From Zygnema cylindricum (Eukaryota > Streptophyta > Zygnematophyceae > Zygnematales > Zygnemataceae), in assembly GCA_037447655.1 (NCBI GenBank), contig JBBHKE010001555.1, positions 19,732 through 43,165 on the forward strand: 23,434 nt of DNA. Direction: 5' to 3'. The notes under the pieces were generated by a model. That model was not told where the DNA came from. It saw only the letters and a list, made by a program, of their open reading frames with translations, and ran no database searches. A program made the position numbers and the translations under genes. Below, piece after piece: positions 8,475 to 17,776 of this stretch. Within the stretch, counting starts at the first letter, position 1. The number at the start of each line of letters is the position of its first letter.

Positions 8475-9507
8475 TGTTGTTCTACAACCACCGTTGCAGG
8501 AGGAGGACTAACAGTAGTAGTGGTAGTAGACATGAAAAACAACAGAAACTATCAAAGTACCTACTCAACAGCCAACTTTGAATTGACACATAATATGACT
8601 CAGATAGCCAATATGCCTCAAATTTGCCACAGTGATAAACAATACAGTAAACTGACAATTCCCAAAATTGCAGTCCAAATGACCTAGTAAACCATAAAAT
8701 ATGATGTCTGGAAGTTTCCCAAAAACTGCCTTTTAGAAAATCATATTCCCAATACTGGATACTACAAAATTGACTAAGTCCTAAGTTATATACTCACAGT
8801 TTGTATCTACTGATCTACACTAATTTGGTTAAACGTTACTACGGTTATTATTCTGACTAACGACAAAGCATCCTACTTGTACATCACTATACCTCAAAAC
8901 CCTAATTATTTCTTTCAAAAAACCTGATTAATGGAACACTATTTTTTATTACACTAAACTATAAAACAATGTTATGCAGATATTGAACCGTACACAAAAC
9001 ATTCCAACCGTACACAAAACGTTCCAAATGCTAAGTCAGCGATAGTCGCTAAAGTCCAACCGAATGTGGTCGTGTAGTACGAAGCACCTGAGGGCGTCGT
9101 CACTTGTGGTCCCACGCGAATCACGCTTGTGGTCCCTCATGAATCATGCTTGTGGTCCTAGGTGAATCGCGTCTGTTGGGACAAAGTCAATTGACGATGG
9201 TACCGTCGAACTGTACCATTTATTTCCGGAATACCCGGTTCAGATCCCGTTCGTCCGATCTTGTGAATCGAATCGTCAACTGCGTGACACGTGTGGTTGA
9301 TTGTCGGCGCCACTCCGAAAGACCTGCATACGTTATTTTGTCGACACGTGTCCCTGTAAAAGTACAATACACTTTACTGTACTTTTTGCTACTGTAACGC
9401 TAATTAAGGTAAGTATTTAAGGTAAGTATTACAGTAGACTACTTAGAAAAATATTCTAAGTTATTTTTACCCCTATTTATTGAAATAAAGATTTATAAAT
9501 TACAACA
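8475..9507 (-). repeat. Right LTR (5' LTR in element orientation)
   Basis: Direct repeat of 3287-4296 with the same TGTTG...CAACA ends. It differs by about 40 substitutions, 3-bp and 7-bp insertions near its left side, and a 13-bp tandem duplication (TTAAGGTAAGTAT) near 9405-9430. As the 5' LTR it would carry the element promoter reading leftwards. Confidence 0.93.
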
Positions 9508-9512
9508 ATTAT
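9508..9512. repeat. Target-site duplication ATTAT (right)
   Basis: Matches 3282-3286. Joining 3286 to 9513 keeps the host reading frame without loss or gain of a base. Confidence 0.9.
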
Positions 9513-9957
9513 AATAGTGGAACACTCTTTTGTTTTTGTTTCACGAGAGATGTGAATTACAATTCAATTATTGTAGATTCTAATATAAAATCTTTTGTAA
9601 CAACCTGTCCACAATCCAATCGACTATTTCCACCACCTCCTAGTCCTCCTAAAAAACCTCCTCCTCCTAATCCACCTCGAGCCGAAAGTCCACCTCCTCT
9701 TCCTCCTCCTCCAAGTCCTCCCCCACCTTCCCGACCTCCCCCACCTCCACCACCTCTACCACCTTTCCCACCTCCCCCTCCCCCCCCAAATCCACCTCCC
9801 TCAAGTCCACCTCCTCTGAGCCCTCCCCCTCCAAGACCACCTCTTCCAAGGCCGCCTCCCCCTACAAGTCCACCTCCTCCCTCTCCTCCTCCGGGTCCTC
9901 CTCCCTCTTCATTTCCGAGTCCACCTCCCCCTTTCCCACCACCGCCGCCTCCACAAG
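9513..9957 (+). CDS. Exon 1, right part: end of the third Cys-rich unit and Pro-rich linker
   Basis: The frame continues from the left part as NSGTLFCFCF...SFVTTCP, aligning with NTSGTFCSCY...SFVSTCP of unit 2. It then runs into roughly 110 residues that are mostly Pro with Ser, Lys, Arg and Phe (SPPPP, PPSPPP types), about 9627-9950. Such runs are Hyp-rich extensin-like linkers in green algae and land plants, extended and glycosylated in the wall. The donor is CAAG|GTCAGA at 9957, phase 1. The frame is open throughout. Reverse-strand open frames here are low-complexity shadows. Confidence 0.7.
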
Positions 9958-10993
9958 GTCAGAGAAATACATGAAGGATAGGGCTTTGTTCTTTTTACAA
10001 AACTTGGGCTTCAACATTAATGTTGGTCACTTTTTGTTCTCTTGCTCTCTCTCTCTCTCCCCCCCCCTCCCTCCCCCCCGTCTCCCCCGTCTCCCTCTCC
10101 TTCTCTCTCAGGATGGTTTTTCAACGCTTTTGACCGTTATTTATAACCTTGTAAAGTTACCGCAATTTCGGCAAAGGCCAAATCCACGTTTGTTTCTCAT
10201 ATTCGGTGATAAAAAAAAGAAATGATTTTATTTTTTACCAAACAAAACCTTATCTTATATTGTCATAATTTTGTTTGTTGCAACATAGGGAAATTTTAGC
10301 TTTTTATCAGCCTCTAGAGTTTTCTAAAGGTAAAAAATAGAACATTTAGGCATATTTTCCTCAAATCAAAACCCTAAATTATCAAAAGAATAATTGTAAT
10401 TGGGAAACAATATTCGGATGTGTGCAAATTGGACATATTTTTGAGGAAAAAACGAGTATTGATGACTATGCTTTCTGCTTAATGCTTTCTTTCTAGCGTT
10501 TTTTTTTGGTTCTAACTAGTTCTTTCTTTGCTATCTTCCAAAATGTCGTCAACCATCTTCATCAATTTCGTGATCTCCACTTTTTTTTTCTCCTCCACCT
10601 CCAGATGGTAATTTTTTTCTCTCAGTCATCTCCTTTTCCATTGTTCAACATCCCTTTGTCTATGTTCCATAATCTGTCTCTAACGTTTTACATGTTTGTC
10701 GTATTGTGTGGTCTCAAAAACAACCATAATATAAAGAATGTTTCAATCTAAGCTCCTGATGGCAACTACCACCTATTGACTTCTTGGAGTAAAATATCTA
10801 TGTCTCGTGTTGCTATATCTCACAAAATTCTTTTGTTTCCCATTTTATTGTAGTCTTTCCAGGTTTTTGAAGAGCTTTTTTTCGTTGCAAGAAACGGAGG
10901 TTATGCTTGATACTTATTATGGCTATAACTTTTGAAAAAAAAAACTGAAGTGTCATTATAACCCTTATGTGTGCTATTGACTATGTAAAACAG
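9958..10993 (+). other. Long intron, or intron with an unrecognised small exon
   Basis: Donor phase 1 at 9957 fits acceptor phase 1 at 10994, so direct splicing gives an open frame (linker, then Gly-Asn-Ile-Thr). A very strong polypyrimidine tract (about 10040-10105) ends in CTCTCTCAG at about 10108. In phase 1 the following sequence meets TAA after about 11 codons, unless a donor just before it is used. I could not find a peptidase I29 propeptide exon in this interval. Confidence 0.4.
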
Positions 10994-11179
10994 GCAATAT
11001 AACAACCGGACTTTCCTCAAATGGAGCAACTTTCTTGAAAATGAATAAATTTTTCCGTTACGCGAGTTTGGGATACATTAATTCAGATGATAAAATCCAT
11101 TCTTGGTCAGGAGCTAATTATTGGAACTGGGCAAATCAAATTGGTGTCGTTCAGCCAGTGGCCGACCAACAATATTGTT
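10994..11179 (+). CDS. C1A peptidase exon: N-terminal part to the residue before the active-site loop
   Basis: The acceptor is AAAACAG|GC and the donor is TT|GTAAGT at 11180, phase 1 at both ends. It codes for about 35 unassigned residues, then NYWNWANQIGVVQPVADQQYC, equivalent to the papain mature N-terminus (DWR..G.V.PV.DQ..C). The Gln of VADQ corresponds to papain Gln19, which forms the oxyanion hole, and the last Cys to papain Cys22. Confidence 0.72.
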
Positions 11180-11826
11180 GTAAGTTATTTTTTATAACTA
11201 AAGTTTCAAAATTCTAACACATATTTCAAGGGACTTTTAATGAGAAAAAGCATTCTTCTACATCGCCTTTGAAGTGAAGTCACAAGCGCATCATTGATTA
11301 GGAAAATCAGATCCTGTATTATTTGAAATGGAGAAAGAAGCAACTGAAAGAACATAAAATGGTGAACAGAAGTAAAGAATTGTGAAGGAAATTGTAAGAT
11401 TGTGAGTGAGTCATTTGAAGAATGGGAGAATTGGTGAAAGGACGGTTGTAAGTACGGTACTATGGTTTTCCCAAACAAAAATTGCAAATGACTCACTTTA
11501 CTCAATTGGAACACGGCCAAAAAATGAAATTGAATCCCTTGTGAAAGACTTGAATATAGTGGGCAGTCAAGTGTACAACTACACCTTGAATCGTTATTAG
11601 CGTATAGAAATTATTAGTGTAAAGAAAAAATTAGCATCATTCATTCTAATTTAGTGCCAGGACACGTGGCAGATTATGGTCCACGTCCTTAAATAGTGTA
11701 ATTTATTATATTTAAGGCATCAATGTCAAAATTTTGGGGTGCCGATATAGCGTACATAAGGCTAATAACGATTCACGGTGTAGTTTTACTTGCGAAATAT
11801 TGACTTTCTTTGCATTTTTTGTGCAG

Positions 11827-12050
11827 CTCTTTGCTGTATATATGCTCCGGTTGCAGCTGTTGAAAGTGCTTATTTTATCGCCAATGCAAAGAGAGAGACT
11901 GTGTATAAAATTTCAAAAGCTCATGTTCTTTCTTGTTCGAATAAAACCTGTGATGATGGGGGGTGGCCTATGAGTGCGCTCGATATCCTCGCTTCTAATT
12001 TTGCGGTTTATTCAAAAGACTATGTTCCCTCTGGAGGCTGCAAATCTCAG
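11827..12050 (+). CDS. C1A peptidase exon: catalytic cysteine
   Basis: The acceptor is GTGCAG|CT. The codon split with the previous exon gives Ser, so the junction reads DQQYCSLCCIYAPVAAVES. Aligned to papain NQGSCGSCWAFSAV, the second cysteine is catalytic Cys25, and papain Trp26 is replaced by Cys. The exon continues through an LS/C segment (VLSCSNKTC), DDGGWPMSALDIL (papain GCNGGYPWSALQ) and SKDYVPSGGCKSQ (the YPY segment). The donor is CAG|GTACAA at 12050, phase 0. The frame is intact. Confidence 0.78.
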
Positions 12051-12081
12051 GTACAAGATTGAACTTTAAGTTTGTTTTCAA

Positions 12082-12261
12082 GAGTGTTAAGGAACATCAA
12101 GTCACATCAAGCCATCAATTGATAGGCGTACTGTCACTCACATTTTTCTTCATGTTTTGGTCTCATTACCCAAATTTTGACTGAAACATAGCCAGAAAAA
12201 TGTAAGTGAGGATATGCCTATCAATTAATGGCTTGATGTGCCTTGATCTTCCGTAACACTC
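12082..12261. repeat. Intronic foldback element (inverted repeat)
   Basis: Arms of about 68 bp at 12082-12149 and 12194-12261 are reverse complements with a few mismatches, around a 44-bp loop. Starting at GAGTGTTA on one side and ending at TAACACTC on the other, it looks like a MITE or foldback element in the intron 12051-12627. A third, partial copy of the arm follows at about 12265-12315 in the orientation of the right arm. No clear target duplication was found. Confidence 0.65.
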
Positions 12262-12627
12262 ATTGGGTAACATGACCAGGAAAATGTGAGTGGGAATATG
12301 CCTAGTGTTTAAATAACTGTTGTGAACTGCTTCTTTGAAGATACTCATTTCTGTGAGTTCCAGATTTGTGAGAAAAGGCTCATACCATTTTCGTTTTATG
12401 AATAATTACGCATGGACTTCACTATCATTTCATACATACAACTAATTTGGCCACACTAAATTCAATCAAACATGGAAATTTTTCTTTTATCATTTTTGGA
12501 CTCTCCTATGGGGTCTCCTCTGTGATAACAAGTTACCTCCAAAAGAAAATCTTTGTCATAAGTTGTCTAAAGAGGAACTACACGCCAACTCACTTTTTGT
12601 TTTTCGTTTTTTTTTTTTTCTTTACAG

Positions 12628-12768
12628 GTGCCGAGTAAAGTGAGGACAACCTCATTTGACCAAGTCAACATGAATGATTGGCTGGGATTATGGCTTGCTC
12701 TCCAACAGCAGCCAGTTGTTGTCAACATAGAAGCAAGCAGTGAAAGTTTCATCAGTTACAGTGGCTCG
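12628..12768 (+). CDS. C1A peptidase exon: central R-domain segment
   Basis: 47 codons in phase 0 on both sides (TTTACAG|GTG to TCG|GTATGC). It codes for VPSK...NMNDWLGLWLALQQQPVVVNIEASSESFISYSGS. WLALQQQPVVVNIEASSESFISYSG aligns in pattern with papain ALLYSIANQPVSVVLEAAGKDFQLYRGG, just before the catalytic His segment. Confidence 0.75.
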
Positions 12769-13380
12769 GTATGCCTCTAATTTATTCTCCAGTCAATTTG
12801 GAAGCATACAATTTGATGGATTTGTTAGGGTTTTTTCAGTGCGGTTTAAAACAATATGTTAGGTTTCATTTGTGTTTTTTAGGTGACCACAGGGCCACTG
12901 GAGGATTTTTTTTGTGTTTGTTTGAAATATGATCTTCTATGCTTTGACAATCCAAATCCTTTTGCCATGCGTAGCGATAGGTTTTAGCTCCTGGAAAGTC
13001 CTTATGCACGGTGCAAATAAAGTATTATCATTTGTGATTTTATGTTATTTGCCAAGCTTGTTCAGCTTGTTTCTGCGTCTTTTTTCCTTTTTTTGGTTGA
13101 TAACTAGCTTTCAAGATTTCAGTGATGATGATGCCATCAAATAGAGGACTATGTTTTTACTTCCTACGAAGCTATAAACCTTTGGTTTTCTTTCTCCGCC
13201 TTTTTTTTTTAAACTAATGCATCCATAACAACTAATTTTAAGCAAACCTTATTACTGGCGTTTTCCAGTCATCTGTACATTCTTGTTTCAAGTGTTCACA
13301 AACAGTGAAAATCATCCGTAAAAGCATCCACAAACCATGAGTATGTTTGTGAACTGATAAAAATATGGTTTCTGTTGCAG

Positions 13381-13597
13381 TATATTTATTCGGATGAGAA
13401 CTGTTTTTCCAACGGAGTTGACCACACTGTACTATTGGTTGGATACTATCTCAGAGACACTCCATATTGGATTATCAGAAATTCTTGGGGTTCAAGATGG
13501 GGAAATAATGGTTATATGAAGATGTTAATCACAAGTGGCGATGGAATTTGTGGCATAAATACATATCCAGGCCTTATCCTTATTATGAAGTCCAATG
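13381..13597 (+). CDS. C1A peptidase exon: catalytic His and Asn
   Basis: The acceptor is TTGCAG|TAT (phase 0) and the donor AATG|GTAGGC at 13597 (phase 1). It contains CFSNGVDHTVLLVGYY (catalytic His, papain His159) and IIRNSWGSRWGNNGYMKM (catalytic Asn, papain Asn175, with the conserved SWG.WG..GY). GDGICGINTYPGL follows, like papain GVCGLYTSSFYP. The C-terminal lobe is complete and unbroken, so the protease module has all three catalytic residues across three exons. Confidence 0.85.
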
Positions 13598-13932
13598 GTA
13601 GGCCTTCATCCCTCCTCTTTTATTTTGTTTTAATGTACAATCATTGTGGACTGAAATTCATTTTTTCATACATTTACCGTACATTTTCCTGTCAATCTTG
13701 TAATAGGATTAGGAAGCTCAGGATAAACAAAGCCCTATCTTACTCATAACTTTTGCTAATCATCTCAATAGATTTGAGAGCTCCCTAACCTCTGTCTTAC
13801 TGTACCTTTTTCGTACCCTCTCATGCTTTTCCAAACTTCCTTTTTGTACTTTTCCGTATTCTCTAAGTCCTATCCTACTGTACATCTGGACCTTTTTCAT
13901 ACTTTTTGTACTTCTCCGAACTTCCGACGCAG

Positions 13933-14115
13933 ATTCGGATCCGTGCAACACAGAAAACTATGCGGTGGTAAATGGCAATAGTGCAAATGGACCAGGTTCA
14001 ATGAATCCGTGCGGGGGGTGGAAAATGTATAGCCAAGAAAGCAATTACACGTGCAAATGTGGACAACGATTTGTGCAAGTTATCAACAGCGATTACACGC
14101 CAACATGCGTGCCTG
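13933..14115 (+). CDS. EGF-like / Cys-rich module 1
   Basis: A phase 1-1 exon (GACGCAG|AT to CCTG|GTGAGA) of about 61 residues. It starts DSDPCNT and contains NPCGG, NYTCKCGQRF and TPTCVP, that is C...PCG...C.C.....C, the spacing of an EGF-like domain with an enlarged first half. The module boundary coincides with the exon boundary. The frame is intact. Confidence 0.65.
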
Positions 14116-15267
14116 GTGAGAAAACCTTGTTTAAAACTATTTCCGTAGGTGCTTCTTAGGGTTTGTTGAAGATTTTTAGCGCTTTTTTGAGGAATGCTGG
14201 TGTTCTAGTCTTTTTTTAGGGTTTTTTCTGTGTATTGCAGATAAGTGGAAGCATTACATTTAGGTCTTGGATCGTTTTTTGAAGCTTTGAGTACTTAAGA
14301 TGTGCTGCAATGCCTTGTTTTACTTTACTGTTAGGTGACTTACCCGTTTTTTATAGTCTTCACTTAAGTTAGTGGACAGATAAGTTTGGAATGGCCGACG
14401 CTGTGTGTGTGCAATCGTTTGTCATTTTCTGGTGTACTTAATTTGGCGTCATGGCTTACCGAGCACAAAAAGCATATGGTCTACTATGTGTGAGAGAGAC
14501 ATGACTTGTCAAATACGAAGAAGGTTGTGAATTGATCCTAACTTGTTTTCATTCATGGGTTAAGTCATTATGATCACATATTCACATCACATATTTATGG
14601 AGTTTTCACACAAATTAGAGTTGATTATGTGTGAGTGGCATGATTCATTGCAAATAATGCGGCGCCTGCGTGGGAGAGGGAGAGGTAGTTTATCAAAAGT
14701 GAATAATTTCATGATCCATTCTAATGTATGTGTGAGAGACATGCCGATAATGTCATGGTCATATTCTAATTACTTATCAATATGAATAATGCCATGGACG
14801 TGTTGGGATACATGGCTTAACCATTAGACTAAGAGTGACATCATGATGCATTCTAATTTGTGTGTGGGAACATAACATATCAAACATTAAAATCGTCATA
14901 ATCCACTCCCCATTTGTGTTTGACCGCCATGGTTTAGCACACATGAACAGCAATATGACCCATTCTGATTCGTGCGTGAGGTCATTACGATTAATAAAAA
15001 TAACACTAATGATCAAAGCTAATATTTGTTTGGACCATAGTTTAACACATGATAAAAGCATCCATTCACAGTGGCTTTACACATACAAACAACGGTAATG
15101 GGTCAACTCTAATGGGTGTGTGGACACCATGGTTTTAATACACTGTCAGAAACATTATGATGCATTCTAATTTCAGTAATTTGTTTGTGATCAGAATGAC
15201 TTAACCCATGAATGGAAACAATGCTCAACTCTAATTTGTGTGAAAACTCCATAACTATGTGACGCAG
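14116..15267 (+). repeat. Intron with degenerate minisatellite and inverted repeats
   Basis: The intron is filled from about 14545 to 15253 with degenerate copies of a 56-60-bp motif built around CATTCTAATTTGTGTG and ATGGTTTAACACATGA, in one orientation over most of the length. At the left side the motif is inverted: 14596-14624 is the exact 29-bp reverse complement of 15225-15253, and 14545-14579 is nearly the reverse complement of 15186-15219. The short open frames inside are not genes. Confidence 0.6.
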
Positions 15268-15408
15268 CTTCTCCATGTACGTTTTACGCCTTCAATCCGT
15301 GTGGATTTGGTACTTGTATCGATTCAGTAACAGATCGAGGAACTTACACGTGTTTATGTCCTCTTGGATACACGTCCGATCCAGACGACAACAACAAATG
15401 TGTTCTAG
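15268..15408 (+). CDS. EGF-like module 2
   Basis: A phase 1-1 exon (GACGCAG|CT to CTAG|GTCCAT). It codes for SPCTFYAFNPCGFGTCID...GTYTCLCPLGYTSD...NKCV, a canonical EGF pattern of six cysteines: C-x7-C-x4-C, then C-x-C-x11-C. The acceptor context GACGCAG is the same as for module 1, which may reflect exon duplication. A DxxxxG calcium-binding start is not obvious. Confidence 0.78.
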
Positions 15409-15740
15409 GTCCATTTTTATTATTTTTGTTTTATTTTATTCAACTTAGTAAAGTTTGAAAGCTTGTTTTTCTTTCCCTGCATAAGAACTTGGCAAAATCA
15501 GCTCTAAGAACATGTTTTCATACTTGTTAGCTTTTTAGTTAAGTGAAACCGTTCAAAGATTGGGATAAGTTTGGCCATTGAACCGGATTCAGGGGATCTG
15601 GATGCTGTTTTTGACATAAGGTGGTGTCTTTAGCAATAAACAGGGATGTTATTTGCCCATTCAATAACAGCAATGTTTTACAAATTCTTCCACGCAATTT
15701 CATTTACTGATCAACTTTCCATGCCTCTATTTTTCTGCAG

Positions 15741-15856
15741 CTGCCTCAGTTCCAGGCAAACAGTCATATGTGGTTCCCCCCAGTTTTAGTGTGACATGCG
15801 AAATTATTGCCAATGTATACGGAGTCGATGTTGCCCAAATTCTCCAGGAAAACAAG
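15741..15856 (+). CDS. LysM-like module 1, first half
   Basis: The acceptor is TTCTGCAG|CT (phase 1) and the donor AACAAG|GTTTTT (phase 0). It codes for QSYVVPPSFSVTCEIIANVYGVDVAQILQENK, matching the LysM layout Y.V..GDTC..IA..Y.V....L...N, although the usual Gly-Asp is replaced by Pro-Ser-Phe. It continues in the next exon. LysM domains bind N-acetylglucosamine polymers. Confidence 0.68.
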
Positions 15857-16061
15857 GTTTTTATCTTCGTTTTTTTTTTAAACACAAAAATTTGTTTGTC
15901 TTTCCTCTTTAAAGTGTAAATGGAAACGGGATTAAGTCGGGAATATGCTAGTTGAAAATCCCGCTTGTCAACGTTGTTTTTTTCTTTTTCTGGACTTCTT
16001 TTGGTTTCATTTCTGCTGTTTCTTCATATGCTTTAATATAGTAATTCTAAATTTGTTTCAG

Positions 16062-16151
16062 GGACTCCAATGTGACAAGTTCCTTCAAGCAGGCACAATG
16101 GTGAATCTCACAAATGTCCAAAACTGCACTATTATTTATGCTGCTATGGAG
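16062..16151 (+). CDS. LysM-like module 1 end and start of module 2
   Basis: 30 codons, phase 0 on both sides (TTTCAG|GGA to GAG|GTCAGT). GLQCDKFLQAGTMVNLTNVQNC closes the first LysM (N..L.C..L..G..V.L), and CTIIYAAME opens the second (C..IY....GD). Confidence 0.65.
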
Positions 16152-16633
16152 GTCAGTCATTTTTAAAAGACTTTTACTACTTTCTGCAGTTTATTTCCCT
16201 TATTTTCACCGGGAAAATAATATTTATATATGATTACATATAATTTGTAGGCTTTATAATAATATATAAAATTGTCTGAAGCTTAGCATGTCTAATTTCA
16301 TCAAAAGAGTTTGTTTCAAACACCCAAATGGTTTCAGATGCCTTTTTTTTCTCTTTTTCATGCCGTCTCAGATTTTTTAAATCCAAAATTAACAAGAAAT
16401 TCTGTTTACCCAACAATGTGTAACTTCGAGTACTGTTTTATCTGAAGGTTTTGGAACAATATATTTCTTTACTCAAAATACTATTTTTTCCCCTTTCATT
16501 GTCAAACATTCTCTGAATCCTTTTTGATTTTCAGCCACAAATTTATTAAAAACTACATTTTTCAAGGCAAGCTCCTTTGATAAGCAAAAAAAAATCTTTT
16601 TTTTATTTTAAGACTGTGTTTTTACTTTCGCAG

Positions 16634-16743
16634 GGAGATAATTGTACTTCAATAGCGAAAAATTCCAGTTAACTGGCAAACTTAGTGGACCTGGTTCTCC
16701 TAATCCTGGATTAAATTGCTCACAGATTCGTCCATTCCAACTG
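16634..16743 (+). pseudogene. LysM-like module 2, frameshifted exon
   Basis: The acceptor is TTCGCAG|GGA and the donor CAACTG|GTGAAT. The frame entering is GDNCTSIAK, a classic LysM start, but it reaches TAA within a few codons. The remainder, FQLTGKLS then SPNPGLNCSQIRPFQL, is an equally clear LysM end in the next frame. The exon is 110 nt while its neighbours are multiples of three in phase 0-0, so one base is missing. The likely place is the A5 run at 16660-16664. An assembly or sequencing error in the homopolymer is possible. Confidence 0.7.
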
Positions 16744-17578
16744 GTGAATTCTTTTTACCCTTTTTTTTTTTTTTTTTCAGAACAGTACATGCATACATTT
16801 TTTATCCATTTCACTCAATTCCAAAGTAGATTCAGTACTTCAAAGTCCAGAAATTGAACTGGATGATTGGCAACAATAGTAGCCCCTTTTTTGAATAAGA
16901 ATAGTTCCTAGAAAAGTGGCACGAACCACACTATTCTTAAGCTAAAACAAGCTAAGAAATCTTGTTCAAAATGCAATACCTTAGTTCTGAAATGCGTATT
17001 TATTAAACTGTAGGAAACTAATAATTTTATCCAATAAAATGTGTTTACGATATGGAATTTAATGTAAACACCCATATGCTGACCCCTAACTTATGACTTT
17101 TTGATGTAAGTTTTACGTCGCAGAATTGTCTAATTTAACATCACGGAGTAGTACTTTTGAAGCTATTTGGTCTTTTTGAATCTCTTTCGCTTTTTATAAT
17201 GTTTAGTTCTTTATTGCAATAGTCCTCATGTACACAAATCATTCTAAGGACGTTCAATCTTGTCCATCCGTTTCAGTTAAATGAGCGTCTCCGATTGGTA
17301 TTTTATTTACCCCCTGTTTACCCCTAAACTGTTGCGAAAAATCAAACATAAACCTGCCTTTTAATTAGGATTTTCGATTCTGATTCTAATGATGTGCATT
17401 ACAATCACTATTTTAACTTTTGCAAAATTTAAATGCGAATTTTACTCGTAGAACATATTTTAAACTTATTTTACTGATTAAAAGGTTTGTAATATCTTTC
17501 TAATACCGCATTTTAGAACTATGTGCTATATCTATGTAAAAGCGTTTTTATGGTTTTGACAATTTTGATGATTTACAG

Positions 17579-17776
17579 GTGTGCATCAAGAGAGGTCCCT
17601 TATTGTATTCGGACCCCTGCATTAAATACTACACGGTTGGAAAAGACGAAAATTGCGACAGCATTATTTCCACACAAATGCAAAACGATACGACAAAATT
17701 TTATGGAATCAATCCCGGAGTATATTGTGGTCGCTTGTTATTTGACTTAGGTGGACCCCAACCATTTGGTCAAAAG
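17579..17776 (+). CDS. LysM-like module 3
   Basis: 66 codons, phase 0-0 (TTTACAG|GTG to AAAAG|GTATAA). It starts VCIKRG, closing module 2, then has KYYTVGKDENCDSIISTQM (Y.V..GD.C..I), FYGINPGVYC (the L..NPGL.C segment) and a GQK end whose VCV partner starts the next exon. The frame is intact. Confidence 0.72.

Larger units (their letters stand above)
3287..9507 (-). mobile_element. Ty1/copia LTR retrotransposon, full length but defective, inserted in a host exon
   Basis: A 6,221-bp element bounded by two LTRs of 1,010 and 1,033 bp with TGTTG...CAACA ends and an ATTAT target duplication. Coding is on the minus strand in the copia order: gag with zinc knuckle, aspartic protease, integrase, reverse transcriptase, RNase H. 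The primer site adjoins the right LTR and a purine tract adjoins the left LTR. LTR divergence by eye is about 40 substitutions per 1,010 bp, plus 3-, 7- and 13-bp indels, most substitutions being transitions, so the insertion is not recent. All coding domains carry stops or frameshifts. Confidence 0.95.

Noticed and set aside
9667-9849. Minus-strand Glu/Val-rich open frame
   Set aside because: It is the reverse shadow of the Pro-rich linker codons.
2465-9957. In-frame TAG/TAA read as glutamine (ulvophyte-type alternative code)
   Set aside because: Gln in the protease, EGF and LysM exons is always CAA/CAG with no TAR in frame, the gene ends naturally at Cys-TAG, and the retrotransposon also has TGA stops and frameshifts. 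Ordinary decay explains the stops.
10110-10225. Exon after the strong polypyrimidine acceptor at about 10108
   Set aside because: In the phase needed it stops after about 11 codons and shows no domain. Kept only as a possibility in the intron entry.
14545-15253. CRISPR-like array from the regular repeats
   Set aside because: The repeats are degenerate, without constant repeats separated by unique spacers, and lie in a eukaryotic intron.
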